Assembly (NCBI GenBank): GCA_017509985.1
Contig: JAFWOE010000048.1
Location: 1 to 64,000 of the forward strand
Direction: 5' to 3'
DNA: 64,000 nucleotides
From: Lachnospiraceae bacterium
GTDB taxonomy: Bacteria; Bacillota; Clostridia; Lachnospirales; Lachnospiraceae
Shown one piece after another: positions 27,068 through 35,635 of the stretch. The notes beneath the pieces are model-generated. The model saw nothing but the letters and a program-made list of their open reading frames with translations. It had not been told where the DNA came from and ran no database searches. How positions within the stretch are numbered: position 1 is the first letter of the stretch; every line of letters starts with the position of its first letter. Position numbers and translations under genes: made by a program.

Positions 27068-27472
27068 ATGCAGATGAATTTTGCGGATGCCGAGTATAAG
27101 AACAGAAGACGTAAGACAAAACGCGAAAAGTTTCTGGAAAAAATGGATAAAGCCCTTCCCTGGGAGGAATGGGCCGAACAGGTGCGTCCTTATTATCCGA
27201 AGGGGATCCAGGGCCGCCGTCCGCACAGTATTGAAAGAATGCTTAAAATGTTCATGCTCCGCACCTGGTTCGGGCTTTCCGACCTCGGAACGGAGGAAGC
27301 GGTCTACGACAGTTATTCCATGAAAAAATTCATGCAGCTGGATTTCTTTACCAATGAGCAGGTGCCGGATTCTTCGACCCTTTACCGTTTCCGTAAACTT
27401 CTGGCAAAAAACGGGCTGGATGAGATCTTTATCGCAGAGTCCAAAAAACGTATGAAAGGGGCAAGACCGTAA
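27068..27472 (+). CDS. IS5-type transposase N-terminal domain, stand-alone (truncated)
   Basis: This 134-residue protein matches only the N-terminal DUF772 part of IS5-group transposases: FADAEYKNRRRKTKREKFLE, MLKMFMLRTWFGLSD, and PDSSTLYRFRKLLAKNGL. The catalytic DDE domain is absent, and the next 100 bases hold no remnant of it; the frame ends in KRMKGARP. It nevertheless has a well-formed promoter and GGAGGTG ribosome site, and no terminal inverted repeats are seen. It is either a decayed insertion sequence or a retained DNA-binding domain. Confidence 0.75.
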   Translation: MQMNFADAEYKNRRRKTKREKFLEKMDKALPWEEWAEQVRPYYPKGIQGRRPHSIERMLKMFMLRTWFGLSDLGTEEAVYDSYSMKKFMQLDFFTNEQVPDSSTLYRFRKLLAKNGLDEIFIAESKKRMKGARP

Positions 27473-27517
27473 TCTTTGTTATATCGGTCCTGAATCCTGA
27501 TATATCTTTCCCTTTTC

Positions 27518-27547
27518 TTGACGCATTCTTAATAAAAGTGTTATTAT
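27518..27547 (+). promoter_or_regulatory. Predicted promoter for the yicC-gmk-rpoZ-rimO-pgsA operon
   Basis: TTGACG (27518-27523) and TATTAT (27542-27547) are separated by 18 bases, 31 bases before yicC. Confidence 0.65.
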
Positions 27548-27578
27548 AAATTGCTAAAGATTCACAGGGAGCATTCTA

Positions 27579-28457
27579 ATGATTACCAGCATGACAGGCT
27601 TCGGCCGCAGCGAGGTCGCAAAAGACCAGAAAAAGATCACGGTCGAGATCAAATCCGTCAATCACAGATATCTTGATATAGGGCTTCATATGCCGCGGCG
27701 CCTGAATCTTTTTGATTCGGAGATACGCAGGCTTCTTCAGCAATATATGAAGCGCGGGAAGGTGGATGTGAACATTTCCTTCAGAGACGAAGGATCTGCC
27801 GAAGCAGGGCTGAAATATAATGCCGGCCTGGCTGCGATGTATGCCGGCTATATCAAGGAGATCGGCAGTGAATTCGGAGCGGATACGGATTTTACCGCGA
27901 TCCAGTTGGCCAGGTTTCCGGATGTTCTGACCATGGAAGATCCGGAAACGGACGAAGAAGAGCTTCTCGTCCTGGTTGAGAAAGCTGTATCCGAAGCGGC
28001 TCAGGCCCTTGTGAAAGCCCGGCAGACCGAAGGAGAAGCTTTAAAAGAGGATTTGTTGAAAAAACTGGACGTTCTTTATGAAAATGCGGTCCATGTGGAA
28101 GAACGGTATCCGCAGATCATAGAAGAGTACAGATCAAAGCTTCTTGCGAAACTGGCGGAAGTGAAAGCGGACACGTCTGTTGATGACAGCAGGCTGGCTG
28201 CGGAGCTTGTTCTTTACGCGGACAGACTGTGCACCGATGAAGAAACGGTCCGGCTGAAGAACCATATCTCCGCGATGCGGCAGACGCTGGAAAAAGGCGG
28301 CGAGGCCGGAAGAAAACTGGATTTTATGGCTCAGGAAATGAACAGGGAAGCCAACACCATCCTTTCCAAAGCCAATGATTTCAGAACTTCGGAGCTGGGT
28401 ATTGCAATAAAGACAGATATAGAAAAAATACGCGAGCAGATTCAGAACATCGAGTAA
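27579..28457 (+). CDS. YicC/YloC-family endoribonuclease
   Basis: This 292-residue protein has the YicC N-terminal domain starting ITSMTGFGRSEV and the C-terminal DUF1732 region (GRKLDFMAQEMNREANTILSK). E. coli YicC is known to be an endoribonuclease with a role in small-RNA turnover. The family is usually next to gmk and rpoZ in Firmicutes, as here. AGGGAG precedes the ATG. Confidence 0.95.
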   Translation: MITSMTGFGRSEVAKDQKKITVEIKSVNHRYLDIGLHMPRRLNLFDSEIRRLLQQYMKRGKVDVNISFRDEGSAEAGLKYNAGLAAMYAGYIKEIGSEFGADTDFTAIQLARFPDVLTMEDPETDEEELLVLVEKAVSEAAQALVKARQTEGEALKEDLLKKLDVLYENAVHVEERYPQIIEEYRSKLLAKLAEVKADTSVDDSRLAAELVLYADRLCTDEETVRLKNHISAMRQTLEKGGEAGRKLDFMAQEMNREANTILSKANDFRTSELGIAIKTDIEKIREQIQNIE

Positions 28458-28482
28458 CGGCAGACAGGTTCGGAGCGATCGT

Positions 28483-29106
28483 ATGGGAAAAGGACTGTTA
28501 TTTGTAGTTTCGGGTTTTTCGGGTGCCGGCAAGGGCACGATCATGAAAATGCTTCTGGAACGCTTTCCGGAGGAGTTCTCCCTTTCTGTGTCCGCAACGA
28601 CCAGAGATCCGAGACCCGGAGAGACCGACGGGAAAGAGTATTTTTTCAAATCGACTGAAGAATTCGAAGCGATGATCGCAGATGGCATGCTTTTCGAGTT
28701 TGCGCGCTATGTCGATAATTACTACGGTACACCGAAACAGTTCGTTTTTGATGAGCTGGAACGAGGTAAGGATGTCCTTCTGGAGATCGAAGTCCAGGGA
28801 GCGCTCCAGGTAAAGCTGCAGTATCCGAAAGCGGTACTTGTGTTTGTCACCCCGCCATCGGTCGAAGAGCTTCGCAGACGTCTGGAAAACCGCGGAACGG
28901 AAACGCCGGAAAAGATCCGGAAGCGTATTGCCCGCGCTGCGGAAGAAGTCAAAGAGGCGGAACAATACGATTACATCCTTATTAATGATGATTTAGAAGC
29001 AGCTGTTGATGATTTTCAAAAAATAGTAAAAGCCGAACATTACAGGTCAGCAAACCAGGCTGAACTGATAAACCGTCTTAAAGACGAATTAGGAGGAGAG
29101 AAATGA
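28483..29106 (+). CDS. gmk: Guanylate kinase
   Basis: This 207-residue enzyme phosphorylates GMP to GDP. It has the P-loop SGFSGAGKGT (about 10-19), the GMP-binding SVSATTRDPRPGE, and LLEIEVQGALQVK. A lid follows with ENRGTETPEKIRKR. Its stop overlaps the rpoZ start (ATGA), so it is coupled to rpoZ. Length is normal. It sits in the purine and RNA-synthesis operon downstream of yicC. Confidence 0.97.
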   Translation: MGKGLLFVVSGFSGAGKGTIMKMLLERFPEEFSLSVSATTRDPRPGETDGKEYFFKSTEEFEAMIADGMLFEFARYVDNYYGTPKQFVFDELERGKDVLLEIEVQGALQVKLQYPKAVLVFVTPPSVEELRRRLENRGTETPEKIRKRIARAAEEVKEAEQYDYILINDDLEAAVDDFQKIVKAEHYRSANQAELINRLKDELGGEK

Positions 29107-29447
29107 TACATCCGTCTTACAGAGAACTTATGGACAAGATCAATGAAGAGAATGCCGCAGAAGGAAAGGCACCGATCACAAGCCGTTATTCTGTTGTTCT
29201 TGCGACCAGCAAAAGAGCACGCCAGATCACGAACGGGGCAGAACCGCTTGCCAGATCCAAAAGCGGAAAGGCTTTATCCATTGCCGTGGAAGAGTTCTAT
29301 GAAGGCAAAGTAAAAATGTCCTCCGAGCCGGAAAAGGAAGAAGAGATCATCGGGCCGGATGAGGCAGAGGCAGAAGCCGACGTCCAGGCTTTCCTGGAGG
29401 CTGAGGCAGCAGCAGAAGATCCGGAAGAAGAGACAAAAGAGGATTGA
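29103..29447 (+). CDS. rpoZ: RNA polymerase omega subunit with acidic tail
   Basis: This 114-residue protein has the omega core in the first about 70 residues (MIHPSYRELMDKI, SRYSVVLATSKRARQI, KALSIAVEEFYEGKV). It helps assembly of RNA polymerase by binding beta-prime. The last about 42 residues are a Glu/Ala-rich acidic tail not needed for the fold, making it longer than the usual 70-90. It has an AGGAGG ribosome site inside the end of gmk. The rimO start lies 2 bases after its stop. Confidence 0.93.
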   Translation: MIHPSYRELMDKINEENAAEGKAPITSRYSVVLATSKRARQITNGAEPLARSKSGKALSIAVEEFYEGKVKMSSEPEKEEEIIGPDEAEAEADVQAFLEAEAAAEDPEEETKED

Positions 29448-29448
29448 T

Positions 29449-30789
29449 TTGAAGAAGCTTCTCTTTGTATCCCTGGGATGTGATAAAAACCTGGTCGATT
29501 CGGAAAGAATGATCGCCGCGCTATTGCAGCGCGGTTATGAAATGACCGATGACGAAGAAGCAGCAGAGGTTATCGTTATAAACACCTGCTGCTTTATCCA
29601 TGATGCAAAAGAAGAAAGCGTGGAAAACATCCTTCATTTTTCCGAATATAAGAAAACCGGGTCCTGCAAAGTCCTGATTATCGCAGGCTGCATGGCCCAG
29701 ATGTACGGTGACGAGATCATAAAAGAACTGCCGGAAGTGGATGCGGTTCTCGGAACGGAAGGGTTTGAACGGATACTGGATGCAGTAGACAAAGCCTGTG
29801 AAGGGGAGAACCTTGTGTATACGGAATTGGCGGATTCCCTTCCGAAGGGAATGGAGAAGCGTGTTTCGGTTACAGGCGGCCATTCGGAATATCTGAAGAT
29901 CGCCGAAGGCTGTGACAAAAGGTGTACATACTGTATCATTCCCTACCTGAGAGGCAATTACAGAAGCGTGCCGATGGAGGAACTGATCGGCGAAGCGAGG
30001 AACCTTGTTTCTCTCGGCGTGACGGAACTGAACCTTGTAGCCCAGGAAACGACGGTCTACGGCCGCGACCTCTATGGCGAAAAAAAGCTTCATGAGCTTC
30101 TCGGGAAGCTGGCCGGGATCGATGGTCTGAAATGGATCCGGCTGCTGTACTGTTATCCGGAAGAGATCTATCCGGAGCTGATCGAGACCATAAAGAAAAC
30201 GCCAAAGATCTGTCACTATCTTGACATGCCGATCCAGCACTGCAGTGATGAGATCCTGAAAAAAATGGGACGCCGCACGACCAAAGCCGATCTTCTGGAA
30301 ATCATCCGGCGGCTTCGTGAAGAGATACCGGATATTGCGCTTCGGACCTCCCTGATTTCCGGATTTCCCGGAGAAACAGAGGAGCAGCATAAAGAACTGA
30401 CACAGTTTGTCAAGGAGGTTCGTTTTGACCACCTGGGCGTCTTTACCTATTCCAGGGAAGACGGGACGCCGGCTGCAGAAATGCCGGATCAGATTCCGGA
30501 AGAGGTCAAACAGCAGAGAAGAGAGGAGATCATGCGTATCCAGCAGGAAGTCTCCTTCGAAAACGGAAAGAGAAAATCCGGTATTGCAACGGAAGCATAT
30601 ATTGAAGGCTTCCTGCCGGAGGATAATATTTACATCGGCCGCACGCCGTATGACGCACCCGATGTGGACGGATACATTTTTTTGGATTCGGACAGGGAGC
30701 TGTCCACGGGAGATATTGTAAAATGCCTCGTTACCGGGGCAAACGAATATGATCTGATGGGGGAGATAATCGATGAATCTGCCGAATAA
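29449..30789 (+). CDS. rimO: Ribosomal protein S12 methylthiotransferase RimO
   Basis: This 446-residue radical SAM enzyme methylthiolates the conserved Asp of S12. The MTTase domain has Cys11 in SLGCDKNLVDSE and further cysteines in VINTCCFIHDA and IAGCMAQMY. The radical SAM triad is EGCDKRCTYCIIP. A TRAM domain ends the protein. DKNLVDSE and the S12-type sequence favour RimO over MiaB. The start is TTG 29449, with AGAGGA 5 bases upstream; the open frame extends further into rpoZ, but that part is not family sequence. Confidence 0.95.
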   Translation: MKKLLFVSLGCDKNLVDSERMIAALLQRGYEMTDDEEAAEVIVINTCCFIHDAKEESVENILHFSEYKKTGSCKVLIIAGCMAQMYGDEIIKELPEVDAVLGTEGFERILDAVDKACEGENLVYTELADSLPKGMEKRVSVTGGHSEYLKIAEGCDKRCTYCIIPYLRGNYRSVPMEELIGEARNLVSLGVTELNLVAQETTVYGRDLYGEKKLHELLGKLAGIDGLKWIRLLYCYPEEIYPELIETIKKTPKICHYLDMPIQHCSDEILKKMGRRTTKADLLEIIRRLREEIPDIALRTSLISGFPGETEEQHKELTQFVKEVRFDHLGVFTYSREDGTPAAEMPDQIPEEVKQQRREEIMRIQQEVSFENGKRKSGIATEAYIEGFLPEDNIYIGRTPYDAPDVDGYIFLDSDRELSTGDIVKCLVTGANEYDLMGEIIDESAE

Positions 30790-31309
30790 ATTAACGATAC
30801 TTCGAGTCATTCTGGTTCCGGTCTTCGTGATCCTGATGCTGGCTCCGCTCAGCTGGGGAAGATGGGCGGCTCTGGCCGTGTTTATTATCGCATCGCTTAC
30901 GGATACGGCGGACGGATATATCGCCAGAAAGTATAATCTGGTAACGGATTTCGGAAAGTTTATGGATCCGCTGGCGGATAAGCTTCTGGTCTGCGCAGCC
31001 ATGATCTGCCTGATCACGACCGGCCAGCTTCCGGCGTGGATCGTGATCGTGATTATTTCCAGAGAATTCATTATTAGCGGGTTCCGCCTGATCGCGGCTG
31101 AAAAAGGGATCGTGATCGCTGCAAGCTGGTGGGGCAAGATCAAAACGGTTGTCCAGATGGTAATGATCTGCGCGCTCCTGATCAATGCCGGGGCTGCCTG
31201 GTTTAAGGCACTTGAGCAGATCCTGATCTACGCGGCACTGGTGCTGACCGTGGTTTCCCTGGTCGATTATATTATTAAAAACAAGAGTGTGCTTGAAGGA
31301 GAAATGTGA
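30773..31309 (+). CDS. pgsA: CDP-diacylglycerol-glycerol-3-phosphate 3-phosphatidyltransferase
   Basis: This 178-residue membrane enzyme makes phosphatidylglycerol phosphate, the precursor of anionic lipids. The CDP-alcohol phosphotransferase signature is complete: DTADGYIARK, then FGKFMDPLADK, giving the D-x2-DG-x2-AR-x8-G-x3-D pattern. Several hydrophobic helices follow. The ATG lies 17 bases inside rimO with GGGGGAG before it, so it is coupled. Confidence 0.95.
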   Translation: MNLPNKLTILRVILVPVFVILMLAPLSWGRWAALAVFIIASLTDTADGYIARKYNLVTDFGKFMDPLADKLLVCAAMICLITTGQLPAWIVIVIISREFIISGFRLIAAEKGIVIAASWWGKIKTVVQMVMICALLINAGAAWFKALEQILIYAALVLTVVSLVDYIIKNKSVLEGEM

Positions 31310-31374
31310 GTTCTGCGGGCGGATAGCCCCTGTATAGAGTGCTTGCATGCATTTTTCGAAAGGATTGTACCGAT

Positions 31375-31854
31375 ATGGGACATTCAAAAACAGAAAAAGA
31401 CTGGATCGCGTACTATAAAACGCTCAGGGGACGGAAAGACCCGGGCTTTGTCACCGAACTGGAGCCGGATGTACTCAGTGTTGATCTGGAAGATCAGTCC
31501 ATGATCATTTCTTTCAATACCAAAAACTATATGAGGAATCCCGCGAACTTTGTTCACGGCGGCGTGATTGCCGGTATGGCCGATTCGGCCATGGGGATCC
31601 TCGCCATCATTCTTCACGAAGGAACCTATGGCGTCACTGCGGATATGACGATCAGTTATCTGCGCCCCGTACCGATGCATACGAAGATCTTTGTGCGCAG
31701 CAAGTGCTGGAAATCCGGAAAGACCCTTACTTTTATGACCTGCGAAGGGTACCTCGAAGAGAGTCCGGATGAGGTGCTTTTTACCTCATCGAGCAGATAT
31801 ATGCTGGTGCCGGATAAGCAGCTGGATGATTATTTAGCTATAGATAATATCTGA
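31375..31854 (+). CDS. PaaI-type hotdog-fold thioesterase
   Basis: This 159-residue protein has the hotdog fold with the HGG element NFVHGGVIAGMADSAMG, where the Asp is the likely catalytic residue, and VTADMTISYLRPVP. It would hydrolyse an acyl- or aryl-CoA thioester; the substrate is unknown. ATG 31375 is chosen with AAAGGA upstream; an in-frame ATG at 31339 would add 12 residues unlike the family. It ends the yicC-pgsA gene run and precedes tmRNA. Confidence 0.85.
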   Translation: MGHSKTEKDWIAYYKTLRGRKDPGFVTELEPDVLSVDLEDQSMIISFNTKNYMRNPANFVHGGVIAGMADSAMGILAIILHEGTYGVTADMTISYLRPVPMHTKIFVRSKCWKSGKTLTFMTCEGYLEESPDEVLFTSSSRYMLVPDKQLDDYLAIDNI

Positions 31855-31942
31855 GACGGTACCTGATCTTCGGGTTCAGAGATGCAATATTTCCATTGAA
31901 ATAATAACGGAACGGGTGTAAATATATAATAAGATGCATTCA

Positions 31943-32298
31943 GGGCTAGTACCGGTTTCGACGGGAGCGCTGAAGTTTCGGAAGCCATCCGCGGGGCCTG
32001 GGGACCGCGTTATCAACCTCGGAATTAAATATAAACGCAGAAGAAAAACCTTTAGCGTTAGCTGCCTGACCTACAGGCAGTTGTCGGATGACCGCCTTCC
32101 CGCAGACAGTCTGACGGCATCATTTTAAAGCGGGGCACTTTTTCTTCAAAGCTTTGAGAGGAAAAAAGAATTTATGAAGCTACTCGTTCCTGAGCTCTGT
32201 CATTCTGCGAACGGAAGAGGAATTAAAAAGAATGACTGTGATGGGAGACGCCGGGATGGACGTACTTTCGGACGCGGGTTCGACTCCCGCCTGGTCCA
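31943..32298 (+). ncRNA. ssrA: Transfer-messenger RNA (tmRNA)
   Basis: The 5' end GGGCTAG pairs with CTGGTCC at the 3' end, with the tRNA-like hallmarks TTTCGACGGG (5') and GGTTCGACTCCCGCC (3', T arm). CCA is not encoded. The tag reading frame starts at GCA 32037 and ends at TGA 32067-32069; it encodes A-E-E-K-P-L-A-L-A-A, to which the charged alanine is added first. Length is about 356 bases. A TATAAT box lies at 31925-31930; no convincing -35 was found. SmpB (5585-6049) is its partner. Confidence 0.96.
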
Positions 32299-32305
32299 TG
32301 TTTAG

Positions 32306-32337
32306 GAGAGCGGCTGAACAGGCCGCTTTCTGTTTTT
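32306..32337 (+). terminator. Rho-independent terminator of ssrA
   Basis: A 9-bp stem with one G-T pair (GAGAGCGGC and GCCGCTTTC; 32306-32314 and 32322-32330) has loop TGAACAG and is followed by TGTTTTT. Confidence 0.8.
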
Positions 32338-32432
32338 AGAAGATAATGACGGCCCGGTAAACCTGCTGAATGAGCAGGATAAATGATGAGAATAGAAACA
32401 GGGTTTTAAAATTCAACAATAAGGATAAAGAT

Positions 32433-33620
32433 ATGTCTGAAGAATTATTGTTTTATGAGGACGCATATTTAAAAGAGTTTGATGCTGTTGTCGTTGATGT
32501 TCTGCAAAAAGGCGAAAAACGGTATGTCGTCCTGAACAAAACGGCATTTTATCCGGAAGGAGGCGGCCAGACAGGAGACAGCGGATGGCTTTATTTCGGC
32601 AATGGTGCGGAATTAAAAGTAGAGTACACCCGAAAGAAGGAGGACCGCGTCCTGCATGAGATCTCCGGCAAAGGAGAGATCCCGAAAGCAGGAGAGAGGG
32701 TACGCGGCGTGATCGACTGGGACAGGCGGTTTGATCATATGCAGCAGCACTCAGGCGAGCATATAGTAAGCGGGATGATCTGCAGAAAATTCAGCTGTGA
32801 CAATGTCGGCTTCCATATGGGTGCCGATGCCGTGACGATCGATTTCAACGCGGAGATCTCCTTCGAAGAACTGCAGGAGATCGAAACCGAAGCAAATCGG
32901 TATATTTCGGAGGATCACCCTTTTATATCTATGTGGCCGTCCCCGGAAGAACTGAAAAAGCTTGATTACCGCAGTAAAAAGGAATTGTCCGGCGAAGTCC
33001 GTATCGCCTGTTTTCCGGGAGCGGATATGTGCGCCTGCTGCGGGACCCATGTATCCGGAAGCGCGCAGGTCGGTATGGTAAAATTTGCCTCTGCAGAGAA
33101 GTTCCACGACGGAACCCGAATTGAAGTGCGCTTCGGGAAAAGGGCTTTCGATCATCTGGCCATGAACTATGCCCAGAACAAAGCCATCGGCGTTCTTTTA
33201 AGTGCAAAAGAGGATAAAACTTACGATTATGTTAAAAAGCAGGCGGAGGAACTGGCAGAAACCAGATACAGGCTCGGTCAGATGGAAGAAAAGATGATCG
33301 GAGTCATTGCTGCGGAATATAAAGAAAAAAAAGACACACTGATTATCGTTCCGCCGAATTCGCCGGAATACGTACGGAAACTGGCTGGGGCGGTCCATGA
33401 ACAGAACGGCTGTCTGGCTGCAGTATTTGCCGGAGAGGCCCGGAGTTATAAATATGCCGTTGCCGGGCCCGAATCGTCAGTACCGGACCTGAACCGGTCC
33501 ATGACGGCAGATCTGAACGGCCGGGGCGGCGGAAGAGGCGGATTTGCCCAGGGATCGGTCGCTTCTACCGAGGAAGATATCCGGAGATTCTGGAGAGATC
33601 ACATCCGGGAAGACCAATGA
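32433..33620 (+). CDS. Alanyl-tRNA editing protein (AlaX-L type)
   Basis: This 395-residue protein deacylates mischarged Ser- or Gly-tRNA-Ala in trans. The N-terminal part has the GGGQTGDSG loop shared with AlaRS, then the zinc-binding HSGEHIVSG and CACCGTHVSG. The C-terminal part is a DHHA1 domain ending in GRGGGRGGFAQGS. ATG 32433 is chosen because MSEELLFYED begins the family and AAGGAT lies upstream. An in-frame ATG at 32370 would add 21 unrelated residues. Confidence 0.92.
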   Translation: MSEELLFYEDAYLKEFDAVVVDVLQKGEKRYVVLNKTAFYPEGGGQTGDSGWLYFGNGAELKVEYTRKKEDRVLHEISGKGEIPKAGERVRGVIDWDRRFDHMQQHSGEHIVSGMICRKFSCDNVGFHMGADAVTIDFNAEISFEELQEIETEANRYISEDHPFISMWPSPEELKKLDYRSKKELSGEVRIACFPGADMCACCGTHVSGSAQVGMVKFASAEKFHDGTRIEVRFGKRAFDHLAMNYAQNKAIGVLLSAKEDKTYDYVKKQAEELAETRYRLGQMEEKMIGVIAAEYKEKKDTLIIVPPNSPEYVRKLAGAVHEQNGCLAAVFAGEARSYKYAVAGPESSVPDLNRSMTADLNGRGGGRGGFAQGSVASTEEDIRRFWRDHIREDQ

Positions 33621-33701
33621 AGGATTCTCTTCGGCGTTAAATTAAATGTTGCCGTTTGACCGGAATTACAGTAAAATTACTTAAGACAGGATATAAACCG
33701 A

Positions 33702-33734
33702 TTTGCTTTCGGCCGGCGGTCAGCCGGCAGCAAA
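33702..33734 (+). other. Hairpin in the leader of the zinc-ribbon gene
   Basis: TTTGCT(TTCG)GCCGGC pairs with GCCGGCAGCAAA around a 5-base loop, leaving one four-base bulge. No T-run follows, so it is not a terminator. It ends 27 bases before the ATG. Confidence 0.5.
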
Positions 33735-33761
33735 CAGAAGACTGCTAAAGGAGGAACGGAA

Positions 33762-34526
33762 ATGGCTTTTTGCAGAGAATGCGGAACGCAGATCGCAGAC
33801 GATGATATGTTCTGCCCAAACTGCGGAACACCCAGGGAAGATATACCGGAACAGCCGGATAATGATTACAGTGAACCGTCTCAGGATTCAAACGGTGCTC
33901 CGAAACAGAAGATCAGGCTGGATAAAGGAGCCATTGAAAACAAGCTTGGTTCAGTGAAATCCGCCGTGACATCCAGGCAGAAACCGGGCTGGATCAAGAT
34001 CGCACTGATCTGCGCTGCAGCGATTGTCGTGGCGCTGATCCTTATCTTTGCTTTTGCAAAAGGCGGCGGCAAAGCTTATCAGGCACCGATTAAGACAACT
34101 TTGAATGTCCTGACCAAAAAGCAGTTCAACAAGTCCGGCATGAAGACAATTCTGCAGACGCTTCCCCCGGATGTCCTCGAATACCTCCTGGATCAGGAAA
34201 ACTGTGATGATATAGACGAGCTCCTTGATGATAACGAAGATATGTATGAAGATATGGAAGATGAGCTAGAAGATTATAAGATTACCTATGAAATGAAGGA
34301 TTCCAAACAGCTTAAGAAAAAGGAAGTACGGGATCTGGAAGAAAAATATGAAGATTATTACGATGTCGACATGAAGATCGACGATGGCTACACCACGAAA
34401 GTCAAGCTGAAAGCGGATGACGGAGACGGGGACAAACAGAAGACGACAATGGAAATAACGACCATTAAGGTAAAAGGAAAATGGTATCTTGACTATTCCA
34501 GCTTCGGCAGCATAATGAGCTTCTGA
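33762..34526 (+). CDS. Zinc-ribbon membrane protein, unknown function
   Basis: This 254-residue protein begins with a zinc ribbon (MAFCRECGTQIADDDMFCPNCG; four cysteines in two CxxC pairs). A charged linker and one membrane helix follow (about 77-99: IALICAAAIVVALILIFAF). The rest is a highly charged outer domain rich in Asp/Glu/Lys (DDIDELLDDNEDMYEDMEDE), with a beta-rich end (KVKGKWYLDYSSFG) like DUF4878-type folds. AAAGGAGG precedes the ATG. It is a single-gene unit with a terminator at 34549. Function is unknown. Confidence 0.8.
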   Translation: MAFCRECGTQIADDDMFCPNCGTPREDIPEQPDNDYSEPSQDSNGAPKQKIRLDKGAIENKLGSVKSAVTSRQKPGWIKIALICAAAIVVALILIFAFAKGGGKAYQAPIKTTLNVLTKKQFNKSGMKTILQTLPPDVLEYLLDQENCDDIDELLDDNEDMYEDMEDELEDYKITYEMKDSKQLKKKEVRDLEEKYEDYYDVDMKIDDGYTTKVKLKADDGDGDKQKTTMEITTIKVKGKWYLDYSSFGSIMSF

Positions 34527-34548
34527 ACCCGTTGATAAGCATGATCCG

Positions 34549-34583
34549 ATCGGACTGCTGTATTTTACAGCAGTCCGATTTTT
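34549..34583 (+). terminator. Rho-independent terminator after the zinc-ribbon gene
   Basis: A perfect 14-bp stem (ATCGGACTGCTGTA and its complement; 34549-34562 and 34566-34579) has a TTT loop and T-run. Confidence 0.85.
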
Positions 34584-34636
34584 AAAAGATAATCATTGAT
34601 ACCGGGCTTATGACATGAATCGACGGGAGGATATCT

Positions 34637-35515
34637 ATGAGTATGCCTGAATGGAAGATCAAAGAACTGGAACATCTGGAAAAAATGTGGGCCGGAAAAC
34701 GCAGAAGCGGCTTATCTCATTCCAGAACAATGTGGAACGGTATCGCAGATGAATGGGGAAAAGAACTTGCGGAGGATCCTGTACGGCAGCTGCGAAGCAG
34801 GAAACGCGTCGAAAAAACTGCGGAGTATCTGATCCTGTGCGGCGCGCTGACCAGTGAAAGTAAAGTGCTGGATATCGGCTGCGGCCCCGGCCGTTTTGTT
34901 GCGGAATTTGCGAAAACCGCTAAACACGCATCCGGACTGGACCTTTCGGACCGGATGGCAGAATTGGGGCTCGAGTACTGTCATGAGCAGGGACTTAATA
35001 ATGTTTCTTTTTATGCAGAGGATTTCAAAACACTGGATCCGGCAGAGGCCGGACTTGCCGGCCGGTTTGATCTGGTGTTTACCTCTATTACCCCGGCGGT
35101 AGGAAGTCGTGAAGGCTTTTGGAAAGCACTGGATCTTTCCAAAAGGTGGTTCTTCAATGCGGCTTTTATCCACATTGGCGATTCACTGCTGGAGAAGCTG
35201 GACGCGGTACTCGGGACTAATTCTTCGGATCCCAAGAACAGTGAAGGCTTTTATGCCATGTTTAATGAGATGCTGCTGAGAAACTATTATCCCCATATCG
35301 AGTATTATACTGAAGAAGATATCGAGATTTATGATCCCGAAACGGCGCTCGAAAAATACGCTGCTGTTATCTTCAGTGGGGGAGAAAACGCAAAACAGCT
35401 TTCCGGACTGCGGGACGCACTGGACGCCATGAAAGACGCAGACGGCAGGATCCGGACAAAGAAGCAATGGGTGTACGGTTGGATGCTTGTAGATAAGGAT
35501 AAGATTTCAAACTAA
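34637..35515 (+). CDS. SAM-dependent methyltransferase, class I
   Basis: This 292-residue protein has the SAM-binding motif VLDIGCGPGRFV (about 75-86), then the acidic post-II position in SGLDLSDRM, and FDLVFTSITPAV for motif IV. Residues 1-70 are helical and may form the substrate lid. A match to DUF-type small-molecule methyltransferases of Clostridia is likely, but the substrate is not evident. GGGAGGAT precedes the ATG. It stands between two transcription units. Confidence 0.85.
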   Translation: MSMPEWKIKELEHLEKMWAGKRRSGLSHSRTMWNGIADEWGKELAEDPVRQLRSRKRVEKTAEYLILCGALTSESKVLDIGCGPGRFVAEFAKTAKHASGLDLSDRMAELGLEYCHEQGLNNVSFYAEDFKTLDPAEAGLAGRFDLVFTSITPAVGSREGFWKALDLSKRWFFNAAFIHIGDSLLEKLDAVLGTNSSDPKNSEGFYAMFNEMLLRNYYPHIEYYTEEDIEIYDPETALEKYAAVIFSGGENAKQLSGLRDALDAMKDADGRIRTKKQWVYGWMLVDKDKISN

Positions 35516-35593
35516 TGTTCATGGAATTGTCACATTCCCCGTGTACACTTCAGTAATAAGATCAGCAGATCTGCAAAAAACCAAAACAAACAG

Positions 35594-35607
35594 AATCTTT
35601 AAAGATT
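35594..35607. promoter_or_regulatory. Perfect 14-base palindrome upstream of a two-component system
   Basis: AATCTTTAAAGATT lies 28 bases before the response-regulator ATG. It could be an operator; no protein is assigned. Confidence 0.35.
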
Positions 35608-35635
35608 TTATAAACACCTCTGGGGAGGACAAAAT

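Noticed and set aside
29521-31185. 554-codon open frame on the minus strand
   Set aside because: It lies opposite rimO and pgsA, has no family sequence, and is a codon-bias shadow of the real genes.
31934-32128. Open frame across the 5' half of tmRNA
   Set aside because: The sequence is structural RNA; only the short tag frame is translated.
35527-35559. Promoter before the second two-component system
   Set aside because: TTGTCA and the nearest -10-like boxes have spacings of 11 or about 21, so no convincing pair was found.
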